The translations under genes were made by a program, and so were the position numbers. The notes under the pieces were generated by a model, which was given only the letters and a program-made list of their open reading frames with translations, was not told the origin of the DNA and searched no databases. A DNA stretch of 64,000 bases from Thermosipho sp. (in: thermotogales) (GTDB taxonomy: Bacteria; Thermotogota; Thermotogae; Thermotogales; Fervidobacteriaceae): positions 186,001 to 250,000 of the forward strand of contig JACDOA010000001.1 in NCBI GenBank assembly GCA_017656335.1, read 5' to 3'. Within the stretch, counting starts at the first letter, position 1. The number at the start of each line of letters is the position of its first letter. Shown here piece by piece: positions 26,742-33,684 of this stretch.

Positions 26742-27561
26742 AAATATCTTATCAAACTCTTCAGGTATTTCTATTGCAATAACAGGAGATAATAAAAGAT
26801 TTCTAAAAAATACCATTCAAAATCTTATTTATGAAATTGCTTCGTATGAAATTGATAAATATTTGTTTATTGATACAGATGAGTCTCCTAATATTAAGAT
26901 TGATGATATTAGAAATATTCAAGAATTTTTATCCTTTCGACCAGAAAAAGGCACAAAATTTGCCGTTCTATTCAGCGCAGAAAAACTTTTACCTGAAGCT
27001 GAAAATGCCCTTTTAAAAACTTTAGAAGAACCACCAAATTATGCTATTATTGTCCTTGTAACAACCAATTGGAATGCTCTTTTTTCTACTATTAAAAGCA
27101 GAGTTTTTAGGTATAACTTAAATACACCGCAAGATATATTTAAAAATGTAGATGATTTCTTTTTAAAAAAACTTATTTGGACCTTTCCAGATAAAGCAGA
27201 TGAAATTAAAAACAAAGATTTTGAAATACTAAGTTTGAATAAACTTTCCAAAGAAAATGACCAATTTAATATTTTTTACACTTTGTACACTTCAATTAAA
27301 GAAAGCATTGGTGATTTAAAGAAAATTAATAATTTAGCTAAATCATTTTCTAAAATAAAAAGTTTTGACTTTTTAAAGACAGTAGCGAAAGTTTCTGTCT
27401 GGATTGCAGAAGAATATTCACATTCAAAAAGTATCGATTATTACTTTATAAAAGAAATTGAGCGAATTTTATCATCAAAAATATCTAATTTTAACTATGA
27501 ATTGACGTATTACTTTATTTTGATTAGTTTAAATGACTCAATTAGAAAAAATGGACATTAA
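26719..27561 (+). CDS. holB: DNA polymerase III delta-prime-like clamp-loader subunit
   Basis: AAA+ clamp-loader protein of about 280 aa. Seen: sensor-type LPEAENALLKTLEEPPNYAIIVLVT near residue 92, diagnostic of DnaX/HolB, and SRVFRYNL near 128 (SRC region with Cys replaced by Val). The Walker A region is degraded (ITGDNKRFLKNT), normal for delta-prime, which does not hydrolyse ATP. Start at ATG 26719 with AAGGTGA upstream; it overlaps the ATPase gene by 23 bases. Confidence 0.88.
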   Translation: MEQIKHIKNILSNSSGISIAITGDNKRFLKNTIQNLIYEIASYEIDKYLFIDTDESPNIKIDDIRNIQEFLSFRPEKGTKFAVLFSAEKLLPEAENALLKTLEEPPNYAIIVLVTTNWNALFSTIKSRVFRYNLNTPQDIFKNVDDFFLKKLIWTFPDKADEIKNKDFEILSLNKLSKENDQFNIFYTLYTSIKESIGDLKKINNLAKSFSKIKSFDFLKTVAKVSVWIAEEYSHSKSIDYYFIKEIERILSSKISNFNYELTYYFILISLNDSIRKNGH

Positions 27562-27610
27562 TGTTTGTTAAATCTTTTTTTCCTTCCTTTATTTATTCTA
27601 ATAAGTAATG

Positions 27611-27616
27611 TATAAT
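27611..27616 (+). promoter_or_regulatory. Putative -10 box for the decarboxylase/ferredoxin operon
   Basis: TATAAT at 27611-27616 in the gap after holB, 33 bases before the TTG start at 27649. The -35 hexamer is not convincing. Confidence 0.4.
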
Positions 27617-27648
27617 TAAATTTGAAAATAAACAAAGGAGGAAAAACA

Positions 27649-28785
27649 TTGATTGACGCATTAGCTGCATTTTTTGAAAATACAGCTTTTTTACATTTAA
27701 CTTTTGGTAATATATTGATGTTTATTATTGCTGGATTATTGATCTATATTGCTATTGAAAAAGACGCTGAACCCTTATTGTTAATTCCTATAGCATTTGG
27801 TATAATTTTAGCAAATATTCCTCCCGACATCACTGGAATACTTAATCCTCCAACTAACGGTTCTCCTGGCGGCCTCTTGTGGTACATTCAACAAGGTTTA
27901 AATCTTGGAATTTATCCTCCTTTAATTTTTCTTGGTTTGGGTGCTTTAACAGATTTTTCTTTTATGTTATCTTACCCTATTACAATTTTTCTTGGTGGTG
28001 CTGCTCAATTAGGAATTTTTCTTACTTTTCTTTTTGCAAGATTCTTTGGTTTTTCTCTTAGACAAGCTGCTTCTATCGGAATAATTGGTGGAGCTGATGG
28101 TCCAACTTCAATTTTTATTTCATCTAAATTTGCTCCTGAACTATTATCTATAATTGCTATATCTGCTTACTCATATATTGCTCTTATTCCTGTCTTACAA
28201 CCAGTTGTTTCTAAACTTTTAACAACTAAAGAGGAAAGAAAAATTAAAATGAAACCACCCAGAAAGGTTTCTAAAAAAGAAAAAATTTTATTTCCTATTA
28301 TTACAACAATAGTTGTTGCTTTTATTGTTCCAAAAGCACTTCCATTGATTGGAATGTTAATGTTCGGAAATTTATTAAAAGAATCTGGAGTTGTAAAAAG
28401 ATTGGTTGAAGCTGCAAGTAGGTATATTCTTGATACCGTAACAATTCTACTTTGTGTCTCTGTTGGTTCTACGGCTAGAGCTGATCTTTTCTTAAAACCT
28501 AAATCCCTATTAATTTTTGGCATGGGAGCACTTGCATTTGTTTCAGCTATAACCTCAGGAATACTTTTTGCAAAGTTTTTAAACTTGTTTCTAAAAGATA
28601 AAATAAATCCTCTTATTGGAGCCGCTGGAGTTTCTGCAGTGCCTGATTCATCAAGAGTTGCCCAAAGAATTGCTCAGGAAGAAGATCCCAGCAACTTTAT
28701 TCTTATGCATGCAATGAGTCCAAATGTTGCCGGAGTGATTGGCTCAGCAGTCGTTGCAGGAATTTTCTTATCTTTAATCAAGTGA
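27649..28785 (+). CDS. Na+-pumping decarboxylase beta subunit (oxaloacetate/glutaconyl/methylmalonyl type)
   Basis: Integral membrane subunit that couples decarboxylation of a biotin-bound carboxyl group to Na+ export. The 378 aa show the family motif GIIGGADGPTSIF near 145 with the essential Asp, NGSPGGLLWYIQQGL near 65 and SVGSTARAD near 280. The TTG start at 27649 sits after AAAGGAGGA; an earlier in-frame TTG at 27622 is less likely. No alpha, gamma or biotin-carrier subunits are next to it, so the carboxyl substrate is open. Confidence 0.92.
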   Translation: MIDALAAFFENTAFLHLTFGNILMFIIAGLLIYIAIEKDAEPLLLIPIAFGIILANIPPDITGILNPPTNGSPGGLLWYIQQGLNLGIYPPLIFLGLGALTDFSFMLSYPITIFLGGAAQLGIFLTFLFARFFGFSLRQAASIGIIGGADGPTSIFISSKFAPELLSIIAISAYSYIALIPVLQPVVSKLLTTKEERKIKMKPPRKVSKKEKILFPIITTIVVAFIVPKALPLIGMLMFGNLLKESGVVKRLVEAASRYILDTVTILLCVSVGSTARADLFLKPKSLLIFGMGALAFVSAITSGILFAKFLNLFLKDKINPLIGAAGVSAVPDSSRVAQRIAQEEDPSNFILMHAMSPNVAGVIGSAVVAGIFLSLIK

Positions 28786-28794
28786 GGTGAATTT

Positions 28795-29025
28795 ATGCCT
28801 AAGAAAAGCTATATTGTGAAAATAAATTATGAATGGTGTAAAAATTGTGGAAATTGTTACCACGTATGTCCAACTTTAACTATTAAACAAGGAGAATTGA
28901 ATAAACCAATTGTTGAAGACCATTCTGCTTGTATTGGATGTCTTATGTGTGAAAATTTGTGCCCAGATTTTGCAATTGATGTTGTAGAAAACGTAAGCAT
29001 TAAAGAAGGTGAAAAAAATGGATAA
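28795..29025 (+). CDS. 2x[4Fe-4S] ferredoxin-like subunit of a 2-oxoacid oxidoreductase (KorD-type)
   Basis: 76-aa ferredoxin-like protein with two four-cysteine clusters: CKNCGNCYHVCP near residue 16 and CIGCLMCENLCP near 45. It immediately precedes the oxidoreductase alpha subunit gene, overlapping it by 8 bases, so it is probably its delta subunit, passing electrons to a soluble ferredoxin. A basic N-terminus (MPKKSYIVKINYEWC) is typical of this subunit. Confidence 0.88.
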   Translation: MPKKSYIVKINYEWCKNCGNCYHVCPTLTIKQGELNKPIVEDHSACIGCLMCENLCPDFAIDVVENVSIKEGEKNG

Positions 29026-30184
29026 CAAAAAGATTGTTTTTTGGCAAGGAAATGAGGCAGCAGCATATGGCGCTATCAAAGCTGGATGTAGATTTTATGC
29101 TGGCTATCCAATTACTCCTTCTTCGGAAATTGCCGAAACTATGGCACGTGAACTCCCCAAACATGGTGGTGTATTTATTCAAATGGAGGATGAAATTGCA
29201 AGTGCTGCTGCAATTATTGGAGCTTCACTAGCAGGAGTAAAATCAATGACCGCAACAAGTGGCCCGGGATTCAGTTTAATGCAAGAAGCACTCGGTTATG
29301 CTATTATGACTGAAACCCCATGCGTATTTGTAAATGTTATGAGGGGTGGTCCCTCTACAGGACTTCCAACAAAACCTTCTCAAGGTGATATAATGCAGGC
29401 CAGATGGGGAACACATGGGGACCATGCAATTATAGCTTTATATCCATCGACTGTTGAAGAAGTCTATAAATATATTATTCATGCTTTCAACCTCTCTGAA
29501 ATTTATCGTACTCCTGTTATCTTTTTGATGGATGAAACTCTAGGACACATGAGGGAAACTTTTGAATTACCTTCAGATAAAGAAATAGAGATTATCAAAA
29601 GAATTTCTGAAAAAGATCTTGAAGAGGAAGAAATTTTTGTACCATATGCTGAAAGTGAATATGCTGAACCAACTCCTAATGCATTAATTGAAATGGGTAA
29701 AACTCGTTTCCATGTTTCTGGACTTGTTCATGATGAATCAGGTTTTCCAAATGCCACTTATGAAACAGCCGAAAAATTAATTAAAAGATTAACCAATAAA
29801 GTAAAGCTTCATATTGATGAAATAACTTTATACGATGAATATTTAACTGAAGATGCAGAAGTATTAGTTATAGCATACGGTGTTGTTGCCAGAAGTGCAA
29901 AAGAAGCCGTTAAGATTGCAAGACAAGACAGAATGAGAGTTGGTTTATTTAAACCTATTACAATATGGCCTATACCTGTTCACGAACTGAAAAAAAGATT
30001 GTCAAAAGTAGAAGCTGTAGTAATTCCAGAAATGAACCTTGGACAATATGGAAGAGAAATATTAAAATTAATAAAACCTAGTACAAAAGTTAAATTCATT
30101 AACAAAGTTGGAGGAGAGTTAATCACTCCTGAAGAAATACTTGATGGAATAAATGAAGTATTAACTGAGGGATTTGATTTTTAA
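29018..30184 (+). CDS. korA: 2-oxoacid:ferredoxin oxidoreductase alpha subunit (KorA/VorA type)
   Basis: Subunit of a CoA-dependent 2-oxoacid oxidoreductase, oxidising 2-oxoglutarate or branched-chain 2-oxoacids. 388 aa. Seen: GNEAAAYGAIKAGCRFYAGYPITPSSEIAE at the start, TATSGPGFSLMQEALGYAIM near 83 and RGGPSTGLPTKPSQGD near 110, all typical of the pyrimidine-binding subunit. ATG 29018 has AAGAAGGTG upstream; GTG 29009 lies in that site. The TPP-binding beta and gamma subunits expected next are absent; a broken Cys-rich gene follows instead. Substrate preference cannot be told. Confidence 0.88.
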   Translation: MDNKKIVFWQGNEAAAYGAIKAGCRFYAGYPITPSSEIAETMARELPKHGGVFIQMEDEIASAAAIIGASLAGVKSMTATSGPGFSLMQEALGYAIMTETPCVFVNVMRGGPSTGLPTKPSQGDIMQARWGTHGDHAIIALYPSTVEEVYKYIIHAFNLSEIYRTPVIFLMDETLGHMRETFELPSDKEIEIIKRISEKDLEEEEIFVPYAESEYAEPTPNALIEMGKTRFHVSGLVHDESGFPNATYETAEKLIKRLTNKVKLHIDEITLYDEYLTEDAEVLVIAYGVVARSAKEAVKIARQDRMRVGLFKPITIWPIPVHELKKRLSKVEAVVIPEMNLGQYGREILKLIKPSTKVKFINKVGGELITPEEILDGINEVLTEGFDF

Positions 30185-30465
30185 TGGATTGAGTCGAAAT
30201 TTTAGACAAATTACAAGACAACTTAGAAACTATCTGTCCAAAATATGTACAGTGTGGATATTGCTGTAAACATACCCCTTGTTATTACGGTAAATGGGAT
30301 AATGAAAAACAGCAATGTATTTATTTAACTGAAAACAATTTATGTGGAATATATGATAAAATTATCGAACTTGAAAAAGATATACCAAAATCCGAAAGAA
30401 TGTTTGGTTCAGGATGTTGCTTAAATTTTATGAACCCAGAAAGACTTCAAAAACTTCAAAATTAA
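30184..30465 (+). pseudogene. Cys-rich YkgJ-like small protein interrupted by UGA at codon 3
   Basis: ATG 30184 overlaps the korA stop (TAATG) with GAGGGA upstream, but codon 3 is TGA (30190-30192). The frame then stays open for 90 codons and encodes a Cys-rich protein: CPKYVQCGYCCKHTPC near residue 17, followed by CIYL, LCGIYD and GCC. This cysteine layout resembles YkgJ/UPF0153 metal-binding proteins. TGG to TGA would explain it (MDWVEIL). Downstream ATT at 30199 could give weak initiation. Read as recent nonsense mutation, recoding or sequence error; selenocysteine is unlikely. Confidence 0.6.
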
Positions 30466-30485
30466 TAAAAAAGATAGAAGATAAA

Positions 30486-30517
30486 TAAAAAGAGGAGCAA
30501 TTTAGCTCCTCTTTTTT
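30486..30517. terminator. Bidirectional terminator between kor operon and tRNA-Asp
   Basis: Arms 30488-30498 and 30505-30515 (AAAAGAGGAGC/GCTCCTCTTTT) with a 6-base loop, flanked by A on the left and T on the right, so it can serve both strands: the korA region (+) and tRNA-Asp (-). Confidence 0.85.
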
Positions 30518-30518
30518 G

Positions 30519-30596
30519 TGGCGGGGACGACGGGATTTGAACCCGCGGCCACCGGTGTGACAGACCGGCGTGATAACCAGGCTTCACCACGTCCCC
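30519..30596 (-). tRNA. tRNA-Asp (GTC)
   Basis: Minus-strand cloverleaf of 78 nt with encoded CCA (TGG at 30519-30521). Acceptor GGGGACG pairs with CGTCCCC, and GGTTCAAATCC forms the T loop. The anticodon loop CTGTCAC between CCGGT and ACCGG gives GTC. A consensus promoter lies upstream at 30622-30650. Confidence 0.97.
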
Positions 30597-30621
30597 GACT
30601 CTTCATCAGCAACCGATATAT

Positions 30622-30650
30622 ATTTTGCCATAAATTCTATAACTTGTCAA
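30622..30650 (-). promoter_or_regulatory. Promoter of tRNA-Asp
   Basis: On the minus strand TTGACA (complement of 30645-30650), 17-base spacer, CAAAAT (complement of 30622-30627). The -35 hexamer is perfect and the -10 matches four of six. About 26 bases upstream of the tRNA 5' end. Confidence 0.7.
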
Positions 30651-30679
30651 CACTTTAAAAGTTTAAAAATTTACTTTTT

Positions 30680-31387
30680 TTATTTATCTATACTTACTAA
30701 TTCGTTAACTTTTCCTTTATCATATAAATTTTTAGCTATATACAAAAAAGGAGTATCTGCTGCAGCCACAATCCATTTAAAAATATATGTTGTCCAGAGA
30801 ATACTCCAAAATACATTTAATTCAAATACTCCCCAAAATGCTATAAAACAAAATACAACACTATCTATTAACTGAGAAATCATTGTAGAAAAATTATTTC
30901 TCATCCAAAGAAATTTTTTCTGAGGAAATTTATTTTTCCACATATGATAAGCCCATATATCATGAAGTTGAGAAAGCCAATATGCAGAAAGAGAAGCTAT
31001 TACAATTCTTGGCATAAAAGAAAAAATAGTGGTTAAAGCTTCCTGTGAAAAATCCGATGTATCTGGCTTAAATATAATTGCAATTTGCATTAAAACAGTC
31101 ATAGTAATCAAACTTGCAAATCCAACAATCACTGCCTTACGTGCTTCTTTTTTCCCATGATTTTCCGAAAGAATATCTGTTACCAAAAAGGTAGTTCCAT
31201 ATACTATATTTCCTAAAGTTGCAACAAAACCAAAAAGCTCCACTGTTTTTACTACCTGAATATTTGCTATAATCGCCGCTATTGCAGTCCATATATACAA
31301 ACCAGTTTTTCCTAAAAACCTGTAAAATATCAAAATGCCAACAAAATTAACAATCATCATGATAATCCACAAAAGTTCATTTGACAA
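30680..31387 (-). CDS. yhhQ: Queuosine precursor transporter YhhQ / VUT family
   Basis: Membrane protein with six hydrophobic segments that imports a queuosine precursor. Seen: VYGTTFLVTDILSENHGKKEARKAV near residue 62, the hallmark of DUF165/YhhQ, and a late conserved aromatic-rich region with FWGVFELN. The start at TTG 31387 is placed 8 bases after GGAGGTG; the upstream GTG at 31396 lies within that ribosome site. About 235 aa, normal for the family. It stands alone after the degV terminator. Confidence 0.9.
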   Translation of the reverse strand: MSNELLWIIMMIVNFVGILIFYRFLGKTGLYIWTAIAAIIANIQVVKTVELFGFVATLGNIVYGTTFLVTDILSENHGKKEARKAVIVGFASLITMTVLMQIAIIFKPDTSDFSQEALTTIFSFMPRIVIASLSAYWLSQLHDIWAYHMWKNKFPQKKFLWMRNNFSTMISQLIDSVVFCFIAFWGVFELNVFWSILWTTYIFKWIVAAADTPFLYIAKNLYDKGKVNELVSIDK

Positions 31388-31433
31388 AGCTCCCACCTCC
31401 GAATGTTATTGATTTGGATTGTTGGTAAAAAAT

Positions 31434-31466
31434 AAAAAAAGCTACTGCTATTATAGCAGTAGCTTA
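31434..31466 (-). terminator. Terminator of the clpC-radA-degV operon
   Basis: Inverted repeat 31439-31449 with 31455-31465 (AAGCTACTGCT/AGCAGTAGCTT) next to a run of seven A on the plus strand, which reads as a T tract on the minus strand. Lies directly after degV. Confidence 0.88.
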
Positions 31467-31484
31467 ATCAATTTTCAACAATTT

Positions 31485-32351
31485 TTATTCTAAAACTTCA
31501 ATTCCAAATCCAGCCATTCCAATTCCAACATGGGTGGATATTACTTTTCCAGTATTTGAATAATCAAAAAACTCAACATCATATCTTTCCTTAATTAATC
31601 TAAGCATTTCATCAATGTCCTCTTTTGCATTACAATGAATACCTATTAAACCTATCTTTTGCCCTATTTTTACACCTTCCTCTTCCATTTTTCGCAAAAT
31701 CATACTGTATGCCTTTTTAGAGCCCCTAGCTTTATCAAAAGGAATCATTTCTCCTTCTTCATTAATATAAACTCCAACTTTTAACTTTAAAAGATTTCCA
31801 ACAAATCCTGAAACTTTATTAATTCTGCCACCCTTGACTAAAAAATTAAAATCAGAAACAAAGAAAATGGCGTGAAATTTTTTATTTTTCCTGGCTTCTT
31901 GTATTTTACCCACAACTTCATCTAAAGATAAACCTTTATCCAAAAGTTCTCTAGCATACCTTGCAACTAATGGAATAACAGCGGAAGCTAATTTTGTATC
32001 AACCACTCTTATAGGAATATCAAATTCTGAAGCAGCAAGATTTGCGGAATTAAAAGTACCAGACATCTTTGTCGAAATTGTAAGAACTAAAATGCTCTCA
32101 TAACCTTCATTAATCGCTTTTGTATAAGCATTTTTAAAATCAGCTACTGAAGGTTGAGAAGTAGTTGGTAATTTTTCCGCTTTAACGAGTCTGTCATAAT
32201 AATCCATTAATTGTTTAACATCCCTTGTATCAGGTTCTGTTTTATCATCCTCCCATACAATATATAAAGGAACAATATCAATATCATACTTTTCTAGCCA
32301 GGAAACTGGAATATCAGAAGTACTATCCACTATGATCTTAGTTTTTTCCAT
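31485..32351 (-). CDS. DegV family (fatty-acid-binding, FakB-like) protein
   Basis: 288-aa DegV fold. Seen: VDSTSDIPVSWLEKYDIDIVPLYI at the start, LPTTSQPSVADF near 79, SILVLTISTKMSGTFNSANLA near 103 and an FLVKGGRINKVSGFVGNLLKLK segment near 185. DegV/FakB proteins bind a fatty acid and can present it to a FakA kinase; no kinase gene is in the window. Last gene of the clpC operon, followed by a strong terminator. Confidence 0.93.
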   Translation of the reverse strand: MEKTKIIVDSTSDIPVSWLEKYDIDIVPLYIVWEDDKTEPDTRDVKQLMDYYDRLVKAEKLPTTSQPSVADFKNAYTKAINEGYESILVLTISTKMSGTFNSANLAASEFDIPIRVVDTKLASAVIPLVARYARELLDKGLSLDEVVGKIQEARKNKKFHAIFFVSDFNFLVKGGRINKVSGFVGNLLKLKVGVYINEEGEMIPFDKARGSKKAYSMILRKMEEEGVKIGQKIGLIGIHCNAKEDIDEMLRLIKERYDVEFFDYSNTGKVISTHVGIGMAGFGIEVLE

Positions 32352-32361
32352 TGTACCCCTC

Positions 32362-33684
32362 CTAATCTTCTATTATAAAATTGTATAAATCTTTCAGAGT
32401 TTTTATTTTAATTATTCCTTCACTGTTAATATTATCATATGGAATAATTATTTTTTCATAACCTGCTTTTTTAGCATTTTCTATTCTTTTTTTTAAGTTT
32501 GGAACCTTTCTTACACTACCGTCAAGTCCAACTTCACCAATTAAAACCATTTCCCCTAAAAACCTATTAAAAAGAGAGGATAAAATTGAAGATGCAATTG
32601 CTAAATCACAAGCAGGATCAGTAATTTTTAAACCACCAGATACATTAACATATATATCATGAGAATCAATAGGTAAATTCAGATGTTTGGAAATAACTGC
32701 GGCAAGAATAATTATTTTTCTTACATCTATACCGTGACTAATTCTTCTAGCAGTTGCTATTCTATCTCTGGAAACCAAACTCTGCACCTGAATTAAAATT
32801 GGACGTGTTCCTTCAAACAATGAAGCAACAACATTACCAGGCATATTGCTATCCTCAACAAAGATCATATCTTTTAGTTCTTTTAACCCTGAGCTCAACA
32901 TTTGAAATACAGCTATTTCACCGCTTGGGCCAAATCTATTTTTTAATACTCTTAAAATCCTTAAATCAGTCGTTTTCTCTCCCTCAAAATATATCACAGT
33001 ATCGACAATATGTTCTACTAATTTAGGACCAGCAATATTTCCTTCTTTGTTAACGTGTGCAATTAATAAGGTAGGAATACCAGAATCTTTAGAAAATCTT
33101 CTAATTTTTTCAACTACTGTTCGTATTTGTAGAACTCCTCCAGGAACTCCATCCACTGAATTAGAATAAATGGTTTGCACAGAATCAAAAATAACAAAAA
33201 CTGGATTATGCTTTCTAACTGTCATAAGCAAACTTCCAATTTCATTTTCTGTAGTTACATAAATGTTTTTTTTACTAATATTCAAGCGATTGGAACGCAG
33301 ACCAATCTGGGCAACACTTTCTTCGCCACTTACATATAGAACACTTCCAAATGAGGATAACTTTTCACTCAATTGTAATGCAAGAGTACTTTTACCAACA
33401 CCAGGTTCTCCACCCAATAAAATTACCTGGCCAGATACAATTCCTCCACCTAATAATGTATCAAGTTCTTCATATTGAGTTGATAGTCGCTTATTATTTT
33501 CTATCTTTGAAGCATCATCTAGCAAAAGAACAGCGGAATGCTGTTCATTTGCTTTTCTATTACTTTCGTCAATTTTAATTTCTTTTGCTGTGTTCCATTC
33601 AGAACAAACAGGACATTTTCCAAACCATTTAGGAGATTCATATCCACAGTTATCACATACGTAAAAAGTTTTCTTTTTAGTCAT
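32362..33684 (-). CDS. radA: DNA repair protein RadA (Sms)
   Basis: RecA-related branch-migration helicase aiding recombinational repair. The 440 aa have the zinc finger CDNCGYESPKWFGKCPVC (about residues 9-26), Walker A GGEPGVGKST near 85, the RadA-specific KNRFGPSGE near 245 and a C-terminal Lon-protease-like domain. Overlaps clpC by 8 bases. This radA next to clpC order is common in Firmicutes. Confidence 0.95.
   Translation of the reverse strand: MTKKKTFYVCDNCGYESPKWFGKCPVCSEWNTAKEIKIDESNRKANEQHSAVLLLDDASKIENNKRLSTQYEELDTLLGGGIVSGQVILLGGEPGVGKSTLALQLSEKLSSFGSVLYVSGEESVAQIGLRSNRLNISKKNIYVTTENEIGSLLMTVRKHNPVFVIFDSVQTIYSNSVDGVPGGVLQIRTVVEKIRRFSKDSGIPTLLIAHVNKEGNIAGPKLVEHIVDTVIYFEGEKTTDLRILRVLKNRFGPSGEIAVFQMLSSGLKELKDMIFVEDSNMPGNVVASLFEGTRPILIQVQSLVSRDRIATARRISHGIDVRKIIILAAVISKHLNLPIDSHDIYVNVSGGLKITDPACDLAIASSILSSLFNRFLGEMVLIGEVGLDGSVRKVPNLKKRIENAKKAGYEKIIIPYDNINSEGIIKIKTLKDLYNFIIED

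Noticed and set aside
30184-30200. UGA at 30190 as selenocysteine
   Set aside because: No SECIS-like hairpin is evident right after the codon, the position is an N-terminal third codon and a Trp fits; no sel genes are in the window.
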